DNA of 32,419 nucleotides from an uncultured Clostridia bacterium (GTDB taxonomy: Bacteria > Bacillota > Clostridia > TANB77 > CAG-508). The DNA lies in the NCBI GenBank assembly GCA_948630815.1, contig CAPIEU010000012.1:1-32419 (forward strand), read 5' to 3'. Position 1 is the first letter of the stretch; every line of letters begins with the position of its first letter. This document shows, piece after piece, positions 1-8,772 of the stretch. The position numbers and the translations under genes were made by a program. The notes under the pieces were generated by a model. It had not been told where the DNA came from and ran no database searches. It saw only the letters and a program-made list of their open reading frames with translations.

Positions 1-224
1 CCATTATATTTGTTGTAATATTTCTTTTCTTGCCTCGCTCTTTTATTACAAATTTTGTTCCGCTTTGTTGGTCTGTATGTCTTTTCAACCATTGCTTTTT
101 GAATTTGTGCAGTTTCTAATAATTGATTCATTTCAAAAAGTTGTGCTTTGTATTTAAATGGAGCACCAGCAATTGCTTTTTTCCCAGCTTTATAAATTAA
201 ATTAGCATCATAAAATTTATTCAT
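1..224 (-). CDS. DGR reverse transcriptase, N-terminal part, cut by window edge; needs +1 shift at CGG
   Basis: This is the start of the retroelement reverse transcriptase, which copies the template repeat with adenine mutagenesis. The ATG at 224 opens MNKFYDANLIYKAGKKA, followed by an amphipathic stretch that resembles the thumb-side N-terminus of DGR and group II-type RTs. At codon 55 the frame meets AAG CGG AAC. Reading on in frame 0 gives a basic, unrelated peptide. Reading C|GGA in +1 gives GTKFVIKERGKKRNI, which matches the family pattern of F-x-I-x-E-R-G-K-x-R-x-I after a Y-x-P motif. Only about 74 residues are visible. The YxDD catalytic centre would lie beyond base 1. The position after target gene, Avd-like gene and template repeat is the standard DGR order. 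Assignment rests on context and this N-terminal motif. Confidence 0.8.
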   Translation of the reverse strand, partial: MNKFYDANLIYKAGKKAIAGAPFKYKAQLFEMNQLLETAQIQKAMVEKTYRPTKRNKICNKRARQEKKYYNKYN

Positions 225-496
225 AAAATCACTTGTATAGCAGTAATGATCGTAATCAACTGCATAATGATTAGCATTTATCAATCAGTTCTTTTACGGA
301 TTGAAGGGACAACCTTTCCTTTCCCTTTCCCATACTATTACCAATGGAAACATAGTCCATAAAAAATTTGTATAGTAGTGAAATCTGGACGCACACCGTT
401 AGAGTTGGACGCACTGTTGTTGTTGGCATTACCGTTGCTGTTGACATTAGCGAAATTAGATGCAGAAACGACATATAAAGATTACCCCAATTATAT
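225..496 (-). ncRNA. DGR template RNA region containing the template repeat
   Basis: This 272-base stretch between the Avd-like gene and the RT has no convincing gene. It holds the 90-base template repeat (385-474) plus about 150 bases leading to the RT start. In known DGRs this interval is transcribed as the template RNA, with the part downstream of the repeat needed for priming. The minus-strand reading frame over the repeat (271-474) is better explained as a template than as a protein. Confidence 0.75.
385..474 (-). repeat. DGR template repeat (TR)
   Basis: The 90-base copy aligns without gaps to 1093-1182. There are 13 differences, and every one falls on an adenine of the minus (template-sense) strand here: A to G, C or T in the other copy. 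All other positions are identical. The repeat is rich in AAC/AAT codons (asparagine), the usual design of a TR because AAY can mutate to many residues. Confidence 0.96.
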
Positions 497-1012
497 TTAT
501 TGTTTTATATCTTTAAGAAATCTATTGTCAGTTTGTCTGAGCTTTTTTATCATATTAAATTCTTTTTGAATTTCTATGACTAAAGATGTGAATTTATTTA
601 GATCAGCATATAAACATTCTCCAGCATATTGAAGTTCATCTTGAAGAACATTGCAACAGCTCATGGCTCTATCTAATTCTAGTCTGCGTTCTTCATACTC
701 AGACATGTATGTTGGAAATATTGTATTTGCAATTCGTAAATGCTCGTTTATTTCACAAGCAGAATTTATAACTTTATCTGTTATTCTTAATATTTGATTA
801 TTGAAATACTGATATATTCTCTTTTTAGCTTTTTCCTTTAGTTTCTCATCGGTTATGTTTTTTGTATTTTGCTCTACTACATCATTAATCTTATTTAAAT
901 CAAAATAAAAGTTATTCTCTGCAAGTTTTGTTACTGCTGTTCTTATTTTATATGCATTATGAACTGTCTGTAATCTACTTTCACTTCTTTCGCTCTTCTT
1001 TATTTCTGACAT
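497..1012 (-). CDS. Avd-like accessory variability determinant
   Basis: A 171-residue, almost wholly helical protein lies between the variable gene and the template repeat, where DGRs carry the accessory protein Avd. Avd forms a pentameric four-helix-bundle barrel that binds the RT and template RNA. The sequence starts with the charged motif K-K-S-E-R-S-E-S-R and has a central A-N-T-I-F-P followed by E-E-R-R-x-E-L-x-x-A. This pattern recurs in Firmicutes four-helix-bundle Avd proteins. It is longer than the about 125 residues of the Bordetella phage protein, mainly through an insert near residues 35-70. The call rests on location and helical pattern. Confidence 0.75.
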   Translation of the reverse strand: MSEIKKSERSESRLQTVHNAYKIRTAVTKLAENNFYFDLNKINDVVEQNTKNITDEKLKEKAKKRIYQYFNNQILRITDKVINSACEINEHLRIANTIFPTYMSEYEERRLELDRAMSCCNVLQDELQYAGECLYADLNKFTSLVIEIQKEFNMIKKLRQTDNRFLKDIKQ

Positions 1013-1045
1013 TGCTAATCAAATTACTCCTTTCCCTTATATTCC

Positions 1046-1064
1046 GCTAGGGACAAGCCCTAGC
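1046..1064 (-). other. DGR stem-loop downstream of the variable repeat
   Basis: On the minus strand GCTAGGG-CTTGT-CCCTAGC makes a perfect 7-bp stem with a 5-base loop. It lies 12 bases past the target stop codon and about 30 bases past the end of the VR. DGRs typically carry a short GC-rich hairpin or cruciform just after the initiation-of-mutagenic-homing end of the VR, where it stimulates retrohoming. There is no U-tract, so a terminator is less likely. Confidence 0.65.
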
Positions 1065-1075
1065 TTGATGTTCGA

Positions 1076-1930
1076 TTATTTGATTAGAAAAGCTGGACGC
1101 ACACCGCCAGAGTCGGACGCACTGGTGCTGTGGGCATGACCGTTGCCGCCGACATAAGCGAAACCAGATGCAGAAACGACATCTCTTAGCCAGTACCAAT
1201 ATCTTTCTCCAGCATCATTTCTCGCTACTGTTAAAGCAGGGTTTAATCTGAATAATGATAACTGTTGCTTGTCCATTGTATAATTATATGCAAGATTAGC
1301 ACCATTTTGTATATTATGAAATATATTGCTACCATATACCATAATTTCATTCATTAATTCTATATCTGAATTAAACCATCCTCCTGCACTTTCATACCCA
1401 TTAGTTGTTGCATTTGCAAAAAGATTTTTATGAGATAAAATATGAGTATCTTCAAAATCATTATATATGACCTCTTTAAATGGCATTAAATATTCATTAT
1501 ACATTTTACTTCCAATATAAGCTAATGTTGTAATATTTGTATCATTCATTTTAGCAATTCCCATAATTCTTTCTGGAATCATCAAAATATGAGGTGTTTT
1601 GCATTCAGTATCTCCCATATTTAATCGATAATTAATATCTGCAACTAAATATTTTCTTTTGCTTACCTTTCCTATTATATAATCTCCTATAAATATATCG
1701 TCAAAAGTTCCTGCTGCTATTTGTTGTGATAGTGTACCATTATAGAATAAATCTGTTATATCTTTTCCTCTATATATTCCGTTGTGTGCACCTGCATTTT
1801 TAGGAACAATAGCTTTTAGTAAATCATCTATTACTACTTTTTTTGTAATTCCATTTTCACTATCAACAAATGGAATTACATCTTCATTAACTGGTAGTCC
1901 TTTTACTAATTCTGTTATTTTCTTAATCAT
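1076..1930 (-). CDS. DGR target: variable tail-tip receptor-binding protein with C-type-lectin-like end
   Basis: A 284-residue protein at the end of the tail operon. Residues about 250-280 are encoded by the variable repeat, and the C-terminus reads RYWYWLRDVVSAS...GVRPAFLIK. The W-L-R and G-V-R-P-A-F signatures are typical of the C-type-lectin (formylglycine-enzyme-like, DUF6273-type) fold that DGR target proteins use to display variable residues. The N-terminal part resembles a baseplate or tail-fibre attachment region. The ATG at 1930 has AGGAGG at the right distance. Following Dit, Gp37-like and baseplate genes, it is likely the receptor-binding tip, diversified to track host surface changes. 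Compared with the template, ten codons are changed, mostly Asn to Gly, Tyr, His, Ser, Thr or Asp. Confidence 0.88.
   Translation of the reverse strand: MIKKITELVKGLPVNEDVIPFVDSENGITKKVVIDDLLKAIVPKNAGAHNGIYRGKDITDLFYNGTLSQQIAAGTFDDIFIGDYIIGKVSKRKYLVADINYRLNMGDTECKTPHILMIPERIMGIAKMNDTNITTLAYIGSKMYNEYLMPFKEVIYNDFEDTHILSHKNLFANATTNGYESAGGWFNSDIELMNEIMVYGSNIFHNIQNGANLAYNYTMDKQQLSLFRLNPALTVARNDAGERYWYWLRDVVSASGFAYVGGNGHAHSTSASDSGGVRPAFLIK
1093..1182 (-). repeat. DGR variable repeat (VR)
   Basis: This repeat lies inside the 3' end of the target gene and pairs with the template at 385-474. All 13 mismatches correspond to template adenines. The 3' end (GGTGTGCGTCCAG on the minus strand) is unmutated and GC-rich, as expected for the initiation-of-mutagenic-homing segment, and the two copies diverge just after it. 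Confidence 0.96.
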
Positions 1931-1997
1931 AAATTTTTACCTCCTATAAAATAACATATTTTTTAAATTAAAATAACTATTTTGCAATATAACTGTA

Positions 1998-2843
1998 TTA
2001 TAAGCCAGCTACAATATATTCTCCATTCTCTGTTGCTAGTATTTCTCCTACTTCTGTTGTTATTGGAGATATAGCATCCATAACAATTTCACTTAAATTA
2101 TCTATTTCAACTTGTAACTTTCCTGCTGCATCTTCTGATAACTGATCCTTCATTTCTTGGAACCATGCATCAAATGTTTTATCCTCTTCTTTGAAAAAGT
2201 TTGACATTATTTTCTTAAATTCTTCAAAGTAAGCATCATGTTCCGCTTCTTGATCTTCATAATATTTTTTATATGCTGTTTGCCATTGAGCATATAAAGT
2301 AGAAGTATCAACTTGATAAAGTAAGCTTGTAACCCAAGGGCATTCCTCACTTCCCCTACAATCTGTAATTAAGTCTTGAGTAATCTCTACACAAGAAGGA
2401 CTTATTCTAATATCTGCTAGTCTAAACTCTGCTATTTCCTCTTCTGTATTGATATCTGGATGCACAGGATTACTTGAAGCTTGTCCCTGTCTATAAACTA
2501 TATTTCCAACTCTTCCTGTTTGTGTTTTATCAACTTGGGCTACAATACTATCAATTCTTGGTAGTACCTCCGAATTCTGTGATATAGTTATCATTAAGTC
2601 GCTTGGATTTTCAAACCATTTATCTCCAATCAGAGCATAACCTGCAGATACAATTACATTCATTTCATTACCTGCTGCAAAAACTTGTAGAAAGTCTGAT
2701 GGTGTCCCTTTTGGTGTTGCAAAAACGCCATTGCTTATCAATTTTCTATATGGTCTATTCATATCATCTGCTGAATATGTTCTATCTTCATCAATTGCAT
2801 CAAAAAATCCAGCATCTACTTTATATTTAACATCATTCTCCAT
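1998..2843 (-). CDS. Baseplate / upper tail-fibre protein
   Basis: A 281-residue protein between the Gp37-like tail protein and the DGR target. The N-terminal half (YSADDMNRPYRKLISNGVF, then a G-D-K-W-F-E-N segment) resembles siphophage receptor-binding or upper-baseplate proteins. The C-terminal 100 residues are acidic and predicted coiled coil, as in a trimeric stalk. AGGAGG precedes the ATG. It probably links the tail tip to the variable protein. No enzymatic motif is visible. Confidence 0.65.
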   Translation of the reverse strand: MENDVKYKVDAGFFDAIDEDRTYSADDMNRPYRKLISNGVFATPKGTPSDFLQVFAAGNEMNVIVSAGYALIGDKWFENPSDLMITISQNSEVLPRIDSIVAQVDKTQTGRVGNIVYRQGQASSNPVHPDINTEEEIAEFRLADIRISPSCVEITQDLITDCRGSEECPWVTSLLYQVDTSTLYAQWQTAYKKYYEDQEAEHDAYFEEFKKIMSNFFKEEDKTFDAWFQEMKDQLSEDAAGKLQVEIDNLSEIVMDAISPITTEVGEILATENGEYIVAGL

Positions 2844-2866
2844 TTTCTGCCTCCTATCTATTTTTA

Positions 2867-4021
2867 TTATTCTATATTTTCAAAAGTTGGTTCCATAGTG
2901 TAACCATTATCATCTTGATTTTCTATTACTTCAGATATTCTCACATTAATAGAGATTCCATATTCGTTAACGATATTTACAATATCACCTAAATTATAAT
3001 CTTCTTTATATTTGTAGCTCATACCAGCTATTATTTCTCCAGCAAAAGAAGTAATAGATGTATATTCTGACATTTTTTCATACCCTGTATTTTTTAGATT
3101 TTCCATATAAATATTGTTACATAATTGAACATTTGTAATTTCTCCAGTATCATTTTTTGTGAGTATTGCAACGTTACTTCCATTTACTTGATAATAAATT
3201 ACATTATTTATAACCTTTTCTTTTCCATTTGGATAATTTATTAATAATTCATCATAATCAATTTCACTAGAAATATCACGAGCATCAACATATAATTCAT
3301 GTCTATCAATTCCTGTACCATTTCCTATTGTTATTGTTTTTCTTGCTACGCCTTCTCCTTCTCCAGCAACTAACGCAACATTTTTTATATTGCTATCATC
3401 TTTCACATAATCTGTTGTAGAAATATTATCATAATTATGTGAAAAAGTAATATATCTACTTATGTCATTACCTTTATACAACGCAAAAATAAAGTTACCA
3501 TTATTAACGGTAACTCTATATCCCCATCCATATTGTTTGCATAATTTTTGTATCTTCTCTCCGACATTATCATATGTTACTTGTTCACGTATAGTCTCAG
3601 AAAAGCCTTTGTTGTTTGCAAGAGCAAAATTCCTTATTTTTCTATCTGTATTTGTTGGTTTAATAATCGAATCGTTAATCAAAGCCCTTATATAATCTTC
3701 AACTAATCCATTAAAATTAGTCTGCTTTATTACTATTCTTTGATTTAATATGTCTGTTATATCATTTCCTGTAAGAATTAGTTGATCTCCATTTTCTTCA
3801 TCAGTCTGCAATTCTACTTTTTTAATTTTGCAAACCATATCATCATCGTTTCGTGCAATATATTTACATTCTTTTATTTTTCTAAAATTTTCAGTAGATG
3901 CAGATATAACTAACTCGCAATCGCCAATATCATTATATCTCTTTGCCCATATTGCACTTGAATATGTATCAATTATATATTTTTTATTTAATTCATTATC
4001 TAATAAATAAAATTCTTCCAT
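2867..4021 (-). CDS. Tail-tip protein, siphovirus Gp37-like family
   Basis: A 384-residue protein starting MEEFYLLDNELNKKYIIDTYSSAIWAKRY. The pattern of an early W-x-x-R-Y-x-x-x-G-D-C-E-L and a repeated beta-strand core is that of the ReqiPepy6 Gp37-like tail proteins, which follow Dit in many Firmicutes siphophages. It presumably forms the hub below Dit. AGGAG lies about 11 bases before the ATG, and only a short gap separates it from Dit, so the two are cotranscribed. Confidence 0.75.
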   Translation of the reverse strand: MEEFYLLDNELNKKYIIDTYSSAIWAKRYNDIGDCELVISASTENFRKIKECKYIARNDDDMVCKIKKVELQTDEENGDQLILTGNDITDILNQRIVIKQTNFNGLVEDYIRALINDSIIKPTNTDRKIRNFALANNKGFSETIREQVTYDNVGEKIQKLCKQYGWGYRVTVNNGNFIFALYKGNDISRYITFSHNYDNISTTDYVKDDSNIKNVALVAGEGEGVARKTITIGNGTGIDRHELYVDARDISSEIDYDELLINYPNGKEKVINNVIYYQVNGSNVAILTKNDTGEITNVQLCNNIYMENLKNTGYEKMSEYTSITSFAGEIIAGMSYKYKEDYNLGDIVNIVNEYGISINVRISEVIENQDDNGYTMEPTFENIE

Positions 4022-4027
4022 ATAATT

Positions 4028-4888
4028 TTAAACTCCTAAATATATTTTACGATAATTAGGCTGAATATCTACAAATATATCATCAACCCCATCATCTGCT
4101 AAAAAGCTGAAGTTGTTGTCTCCAATTCCTAATTGAAAAAATATAGAACCACTTCTTACATAAGGAATTAAATTATATTTGACTGCATCTCTTGTTAATA
4201 TTATTGATTTGCTTCCCCTGTTACAATTAATAACCAACTTATCATTTTTGTGAAATTCATAATCTACAATAAAGTTCTCTCCATTGTCAACATTACGAAT
4301 TTCTAATTTATTAACTGTTCCCATAAATTTTACATTGATAATTAATCCTGTCTTACTCTCACTATCATTTATAACATTTGTTACTTTTTCTGGGTCAAAA
4401 GAAGAGATAGGAATTGGCTCATCTATATTTATAGAAAATGGAAATGTAAATCGTTTAATAATTTTTGAAATACTTTGTACTATCATTTCAACATCTTTCA
4501 AGTATGGATCTGGACACAAAATAGAAATTTGAGCAACTTGTTTTTGTACGAAAGGTGTAACTTCTAATGTTTGCACATATCCTTCAACAAAGACATCTCT
4601 GTAATCATCTTTATAGTAAATTTTGCACCACTCTTTATTTCTAAAAAACTTATACAATGTTAATCTGTTTTTTTGAATATCACCATTAATATACACAGTA
4701 ATAACAACTTCTCTGTTTGGAATTCTAGAACTATTAAAAGAAGATCCATCACCATTTGCATAATTTGAAGTATTTATATTTGCGTTTGGAGGGTTTAATC
4801 CAGAAATATCTGTTACTTGATAATTTTCTTCATTATTTGTAAGTTCAATAACCGCTCCTCTAGTATTTTCAACTTTTAATGTAAACAT
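4028..4888 (-). CDS. Distal tail protein (Dit, phage tail family)
   Basis: A 286-residue protein with the typical Sipho_tail start (MFTLKVENTRGAVIELTNNE), a G-D-G-x-x-F-N segment and the R-x-V-x-I-T-V-Y-I strand. The PDPYLKD motif near the middle is characteristic of Dit proteins. It forms the hexameric hub between the tail tube end and the tip complex. It sits right after the tape measure, as usual, with AGGAGG upstream. Confidence 0.85.
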   Translation of the reverse strand: MFTLKVENTRGAVIELTNNEENYQVTDISGLNPPNANINTSNYANGDGSSFNSSRIPNREVVITVYINGDIQKNRLTLYKFFRNKEWCKIYYKDDYRDVFVEGYVQTLEVTPFVQKQVAQISILCPDPYLKDVEMIVQSISKIIKRFTFPFSINIDEPIPISSFDPEKVTNVINDSESKTGLIINVKFMGTVNKLEIRNVDNGENFIVDYEFHKNDKLVINCNRGSKSIILTRDAVKYNLIPYVRSGSIFFQLGIGDNNFSFLADDGVDDIFVDIQPNYRKIYLGV

Positions 4889-4908
4889 TTCTATTTTCCC
4901 CTCCTAAC

Positions 4909-7900
4909 TTAAGCATTTACTAAATTTAATAAGTTCTTTGTTTGTCTATATAATTGTAGTCTTGATGGTTGTTTTGGTGCATTAATAATTTGAGTGAAGT
5001 TATTAGTATTTGAAGTAGTATTTGATATATTATTTGTAGTTGATAGATTATTATCTTTCATTTGTTCCTTCATGTCGTTTGCAACTGCTTTAATCCATCC
5101 TTTATTCTTTTCAAGAGGAACTACTGCTTCAGCACCAGAACCCTCTAATATACCAACCTGACCTTTTTCTAATACACCACCTCGATATAATCTTGGAAGA
5201 TTAACCCTATCAAAATTACCTATACTTACTCCGTGGTATTTTATTAATTAAGTTTATTGCTCCATTGATCATATCGATTCCTTTGTTAATTACATTTTCA
5301 ATCATAGATATTATTCCATTTATTCCTGCTTTAACTGCTCCACCAATAGCATCTCCTATTGTTGTTCCTAAACTTGAAAATTTATCTTTAATCGTATTCC
5401 ATAATCCACCAAAGAAATTGCCTATTCCACTAAATATACTTGTAATATTATTCCATGCTTCTTGAAATCTATCTCTGAACCAGCCACCTATATTACTAAA
5501 AATACTTGTAACACTATTCCAAACTCCACTAAAGAAATTACCTATTCCATTAAATATGCCTGTGATATTATCCCATGCACTTTGGAACATATTTCTAAAC
5601 CAGTCTCCTATACCACTAAGTATTCCTGTTACATTATCCCAAAGACCACCAAAGAATTCTCCTATACCTTGGAAAATAGCAACAATATTGTCCCATGCTT
5701 GTTGGAACATATCCTTAAACCAGTTTCCTACATTTGCAAAAACATTTTGTATTCCTTCCCATGCTCCGTTGGAAAAATTGTCCCAACTGTTCAGGTAATT
5801 GAGCTAAAGCTTGAAAAATTGCTACAATTATTTGTGGAATTGCTTTTATTAATTCCATACATATTTGTGGAATCGCCATAACAAGTCCCATAAATAATTG
5901 AATTGCCCCTTGAATAAGTGTAGGTAAGTTTTCAATTAACACTTGCACTATTGTCATAACAATTTTTGGTATTTCTGGTATTAAGGCTTGTATAATTTGT
6001 GGAATTGCATCTATTATTCCCATTAACAATTGTATTGCTCCTTGAATAATTGCACTTATTCCGTTTATTAAGCCATTGACTATGGCTTTTATAATACTTG
6101 GTAATGCATCTAAAAGAGCATCAATAATTTGTGGAATTGCATCGACTATTCCCATTAACAATTGTATTGCTCCATCTATTAAAAGAGGTATGCCTGTAAT
6201 CAGACCATTTACAATACTATCTATTATTTGTGGTAGTGCATTTAGAATTGATTTAATAACTGTTGGAATTGCTTGTATTATTGCCATAAAGAATTGTATT
6301 GCTCCATTTATTAAATCTGGTATACCATTTATCAATGCTTGTACTAATTTTGGAATCATATCTACAAACGCTGTTACTATTTGTGGTATCATGGTTCCCA
6401 TTCCCTCTAATAGACTTTTTATTATTTGAATACCTGCAGTTACCAATTCTGGTAACAAATTAATTATTGCATTTATTATGGATTGCAGTAGATTTGGTAA
6501 TGCACTAACTAAGCTTTGTATTAGTTTTGTAACAGCAGATAATAAGTCTGGAAGTATTCCTTCTATTATTGATATTAGTCTTGGTATAAGTCCATTAATT
6601 AGATCAGGAAGTTTTTTTAGAACTTCTTGTACTCTTGGAATTAAGTTCTCAGCTACTGTTATAACACTATCAATCATATTATCCATTAAACCTGTAAAAT
6701 CTGCATTGTCATCTGCTATACCTACTAACAAATTATTCCACGCAGATTTCATGGAATTAACACTTCCTTGAATAGTTGTACTTGCTTCTTTAGCAGTAGT
6801 TCCTGTTATTCCCATATTATCTTGTACTAAATGTATAGCTTCGACAATATCGGCATAACTTTCTATTGTTAGATCTCCAGCTTGACCTTGAGCTTGTGCT
6901 AATTTATTTGCATCGCTGATTAGCCTTTCCATTTCTGTTTTTGTACCACCATAACCCAATTTCAAGTTATCTAGCATTGTATAGTTTTGTTTAGCAAATC
7001 CTTGGTATGCATTTTGGATCATATCCATAGATGTTCCCATTTTGTTTGCATTATCGGACATATCGGTTATAGCTTTATCAGCAACTTGAGCAGATTTTTC
7101 TGTGTCTCCATTTAAGCTTTGTAATAATGAAGCAGAAAATGAAGTTACTGTTTCCATATATTGATTTGCAGAAAGTCCTGCGGTTTTATAAGCATTGTTT
7201 GCATAACCTTCAACGATTCCAGAACTATCTTTAAATAATGTTTCAACACCACCTACTAATTGTTCATAATCGCCATATCCTGCTATTGCTTGTTTTCCCA
7301 CATCAAGTATAGCTCCACCTAATCTTTTTAAAGCACCAATTCCAGCTTCAATAGCATCTGCTGCTAAATTTGCTAGAACTCCTTTCATGACAGTAAAACC
7401 ACCTTGAGAAGCTTCATTTGCAGAGTCACCTGCATCTTTTATACTTTTATCTAATTTGTCTGCTGCTTTATCAGCACTCTCCATCTTTGTTTTATTTTCA
7501 TCTAGATCACTAGATAAAGTTTTTACTTCTTTTGCTAAATTCTTCGCCTCAGTAGAATTCTTGCCATATTGTAATACCGCTTCTTTATATGCTTCTTTTG
7601 CTTTATTGACTGCACTTTGTTGTGATTCGATTGTACTTGATAATTGACTGGTTGCACTTTTTGCTTTTTCTTCTGCAGATTGTACCTCTTTTAATTTTGC
7701 ACTATAATTGCTATATTCTTTTTCAGCTTTTGCTACAGTTGCTTCTTGATTATTTACAGTAACAGTTAAATCTGCAACTTGCTTTTTCATAGATGAGTGA
7801 GCAGATTCTGCTTTGTTTAATTGGCTTTCTAAATTTCTAACTTCATCAGAATTTTCTCCATAGGTCTTTTTTGCTTCTTCTAGTTTTTGCTTTAAGTTTT

Positions 7901-8180
7901 CAACTTCAGTAGCAGATAATTTCTCATATTTTTGTGCAGTTTGTAATTGGGATTGGTATGCTTGTAGTTTTGATGTTTGAGCTTCTATTGATGTTTTTAA
8001 TTGCTTCAATTTAGCATTTAAACCATCTGTTGATTTTGACCAATCATCCAATCCACTACTAGCTTTGCTAAATTCTGATTTAGAGAGTTTCATTAGATTA
8101 TTTGCTTCAGTTATATTTTTCTTAAATTCAGATATATCCAGCTTATATTTGGTTGTTATATCTTCGCCTTTATTAGCCAC
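4909..8180 (-). CDS. Tail tape measure protein, one gene read through two +1 shifts at CGG
   Basis: This gene sets tail length and enters the cell at infection. Reading starts at GTG 8180 after GAGGTG and runs 804 codons: coiled coil at about 20-270, the central tape-measure domain with G-Y-G-x-Y motifs, then hydrophobic repeats of the form IQLLMGIVDAIPQII. At CAA CGG AGC (5768) frame 0 dies after 17 residues. With C|GGA read as Gly the protein continues in register: FFQ-G-AWEGIQNVF, matching downstream repeats such as MFQQAWDNI. At CCA CGG AGT (5233) frame 0 again ends within five residues, while C|GGA gives KIP-G-VSIGNF and then a classical tape-measure C-terminus (LPRLYRGG...GAEAVVPLEK). 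The full product is 1089 residues. Without both shifts no complete tape measure is encoded. Confidence 0.92.
5231..5233 (-). other. +1 recoding site: CCA C|GGA GTA in tape measure
   Basis: The in-frame CGG lies after Pro (CCA). Frame 0 stops at TAA five codons after the CCA. The +1 frame gives Gly-Val-Ser-Ile-Gly and 107 further residues to a stop at 4909. Confidence 0.88.
5766..5768 (-). other. +1 recoding site: CAA C|GGA GCA in tape measure
   Basis: The in-frame CGG lies within a repeat of the form F-Q-x-A-W-x-x-I. The repeat register shows that the four bases CGGA correspond to exactly one amino acid. Confidence 0.9.
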
Positions 8181-8207
8181 TTTTACTCACCTCTTTTTTA
8201 ACGCAAA

Positions 8208-8429
8208 TTAAAACCAGCTGTCTCCAGCTGGTCTCCTGTTTATTTTTTTCTTTTTGGTTTTACCTTTATCATCATAAATATTTAATCTTCTAACTAATAA
8301 AAATACTTCCTTTATTTTTTCTTTTCTTATTGAAAATGGTGTAACTGCTGGAAATCGTTCGCAAATTTGCATTTCCAATTCAAAGAATATCTGATAAAGG
8401 GGAACATCAGATATGTCCCCCTCTTCTAG
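8208..8429 (-). CDS. Tail assembly chaperone, C-terminal extension (gpT-like), made by -1 frameshift
   Basis: This 73-codon frame (LEEGDISDVPLYQIFFELE...) has no good start of its own. It is reached when ribosomes on the preceding gene slip -1 at A AAA AAC just before its TAG stop. The fusion of a short and an extended chaperone is the classical gpG/gpGT arrangement of siphophage tails and occurs in the expected place, between tail tube and tape measure. The product would be 111 plus 73 residues and should bind the tape measure during assembly. Confidence 0.85.
   Translation of the reverse strand, partial: LEEGDISDVPLYQIFFELEMQICERFPAVTPFSIRKEKIKEVFLLVRRLNIYDDKGKTKKKKINRRPAGDSWF
8213..8232 (-). 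terminator. Hairpin at end of the chaperone gene
   Basis: On the minus strand ACCAGCTG-GAGA-CAGCTGGT forms a perfect 8-bp stem with a GNRA-type loop, followed by TTTTAATTT. It overlaps the last codons of the extended chaperone and lies before the tape measure. It could be a weak intrinsic terminator or an mRNA end stabiliser that tunes expression between the two genes. Confidence 0.55.
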
Positions 8430-8761
8430 TTTTTTCCGTTATTTCCTTTAGTTATTTGATTGATTGAATATGTTACTATATTAGATAAAGCATCTACTAT
8501 TTCACTTATTTTGGTATTTCTTAATTCTTCGTCTGTTAAACCTTCAAAGATATCTTTAAGTAATGGTTTAACAATATCCATTGAATGTGCTAATACTTTT
8601 GCAACTGCCTTTAATAATTCTGTTCTATTATCTGCTTGAATATTATCAATATCCATAACATCTAATAGATCTTCTACTGTTCCAAACATCAAATCGTATG
8701 TTTCTGCAGTATAAGTCTTAATCACTTTTCTTTTTTCATAAATGTTTAATTTTAGATCCAT
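8426..8761 (-). CDS. Tail assembly chaperone (gpG-like)
   Basis: A 111-residue helical protein, MDLKLNIYEKRKVIKTYTAETYDLMFG, typical of the short tail-assembly chaperone in Firmicutes siphophages. Its C-terminus (NNGKN, then TAG) carries the slippery heptamer that yields the extended form. Its place right after the major tail protein and before the tape measure supports the call. Confidence 0.85.
   Translation of the reverse strand: MDLKLNIYEKRKVIKTYTAETYDLMFGTVEDLLDVMDIDNIQADNRTELLKAVAKVLAHSMDIVKPLLKDIFEGLTDEELRNTKISEIVDALSNIVTYSINQITKGNNGKN
8429..8435 (-). promoter_or_regulatory. -1 slippery heptamer A AAA AAC in the tail chaperone gene
   Basis: The zero-frame codons are GGA AAA AAC TAG. 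The heptamer fits X XXY YYZ exactly and sits directly before the stop. In the -1 frame CTA GAA GAG opens a 73-codon extension. This is a conventional programmed -1 site, distinct from the CGG +1 sites. Confidence 0.85.
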
Positions 8762-8772
8762 CTTTTATCCTC

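Noticed and set aside
271..474. 67-residue reading frame over the template repeat
   Set aside because: It has no ribosome binding site and its content is explained by the DGR template; its codons are those of the target gene read in another frame.
5462..5881. Plus-strand frames opposite the tape measure, terminase and other long genes
   Set aside because: They are shadows of minus-strand coding sequence with no ribosome binding sites or recognisable domains.
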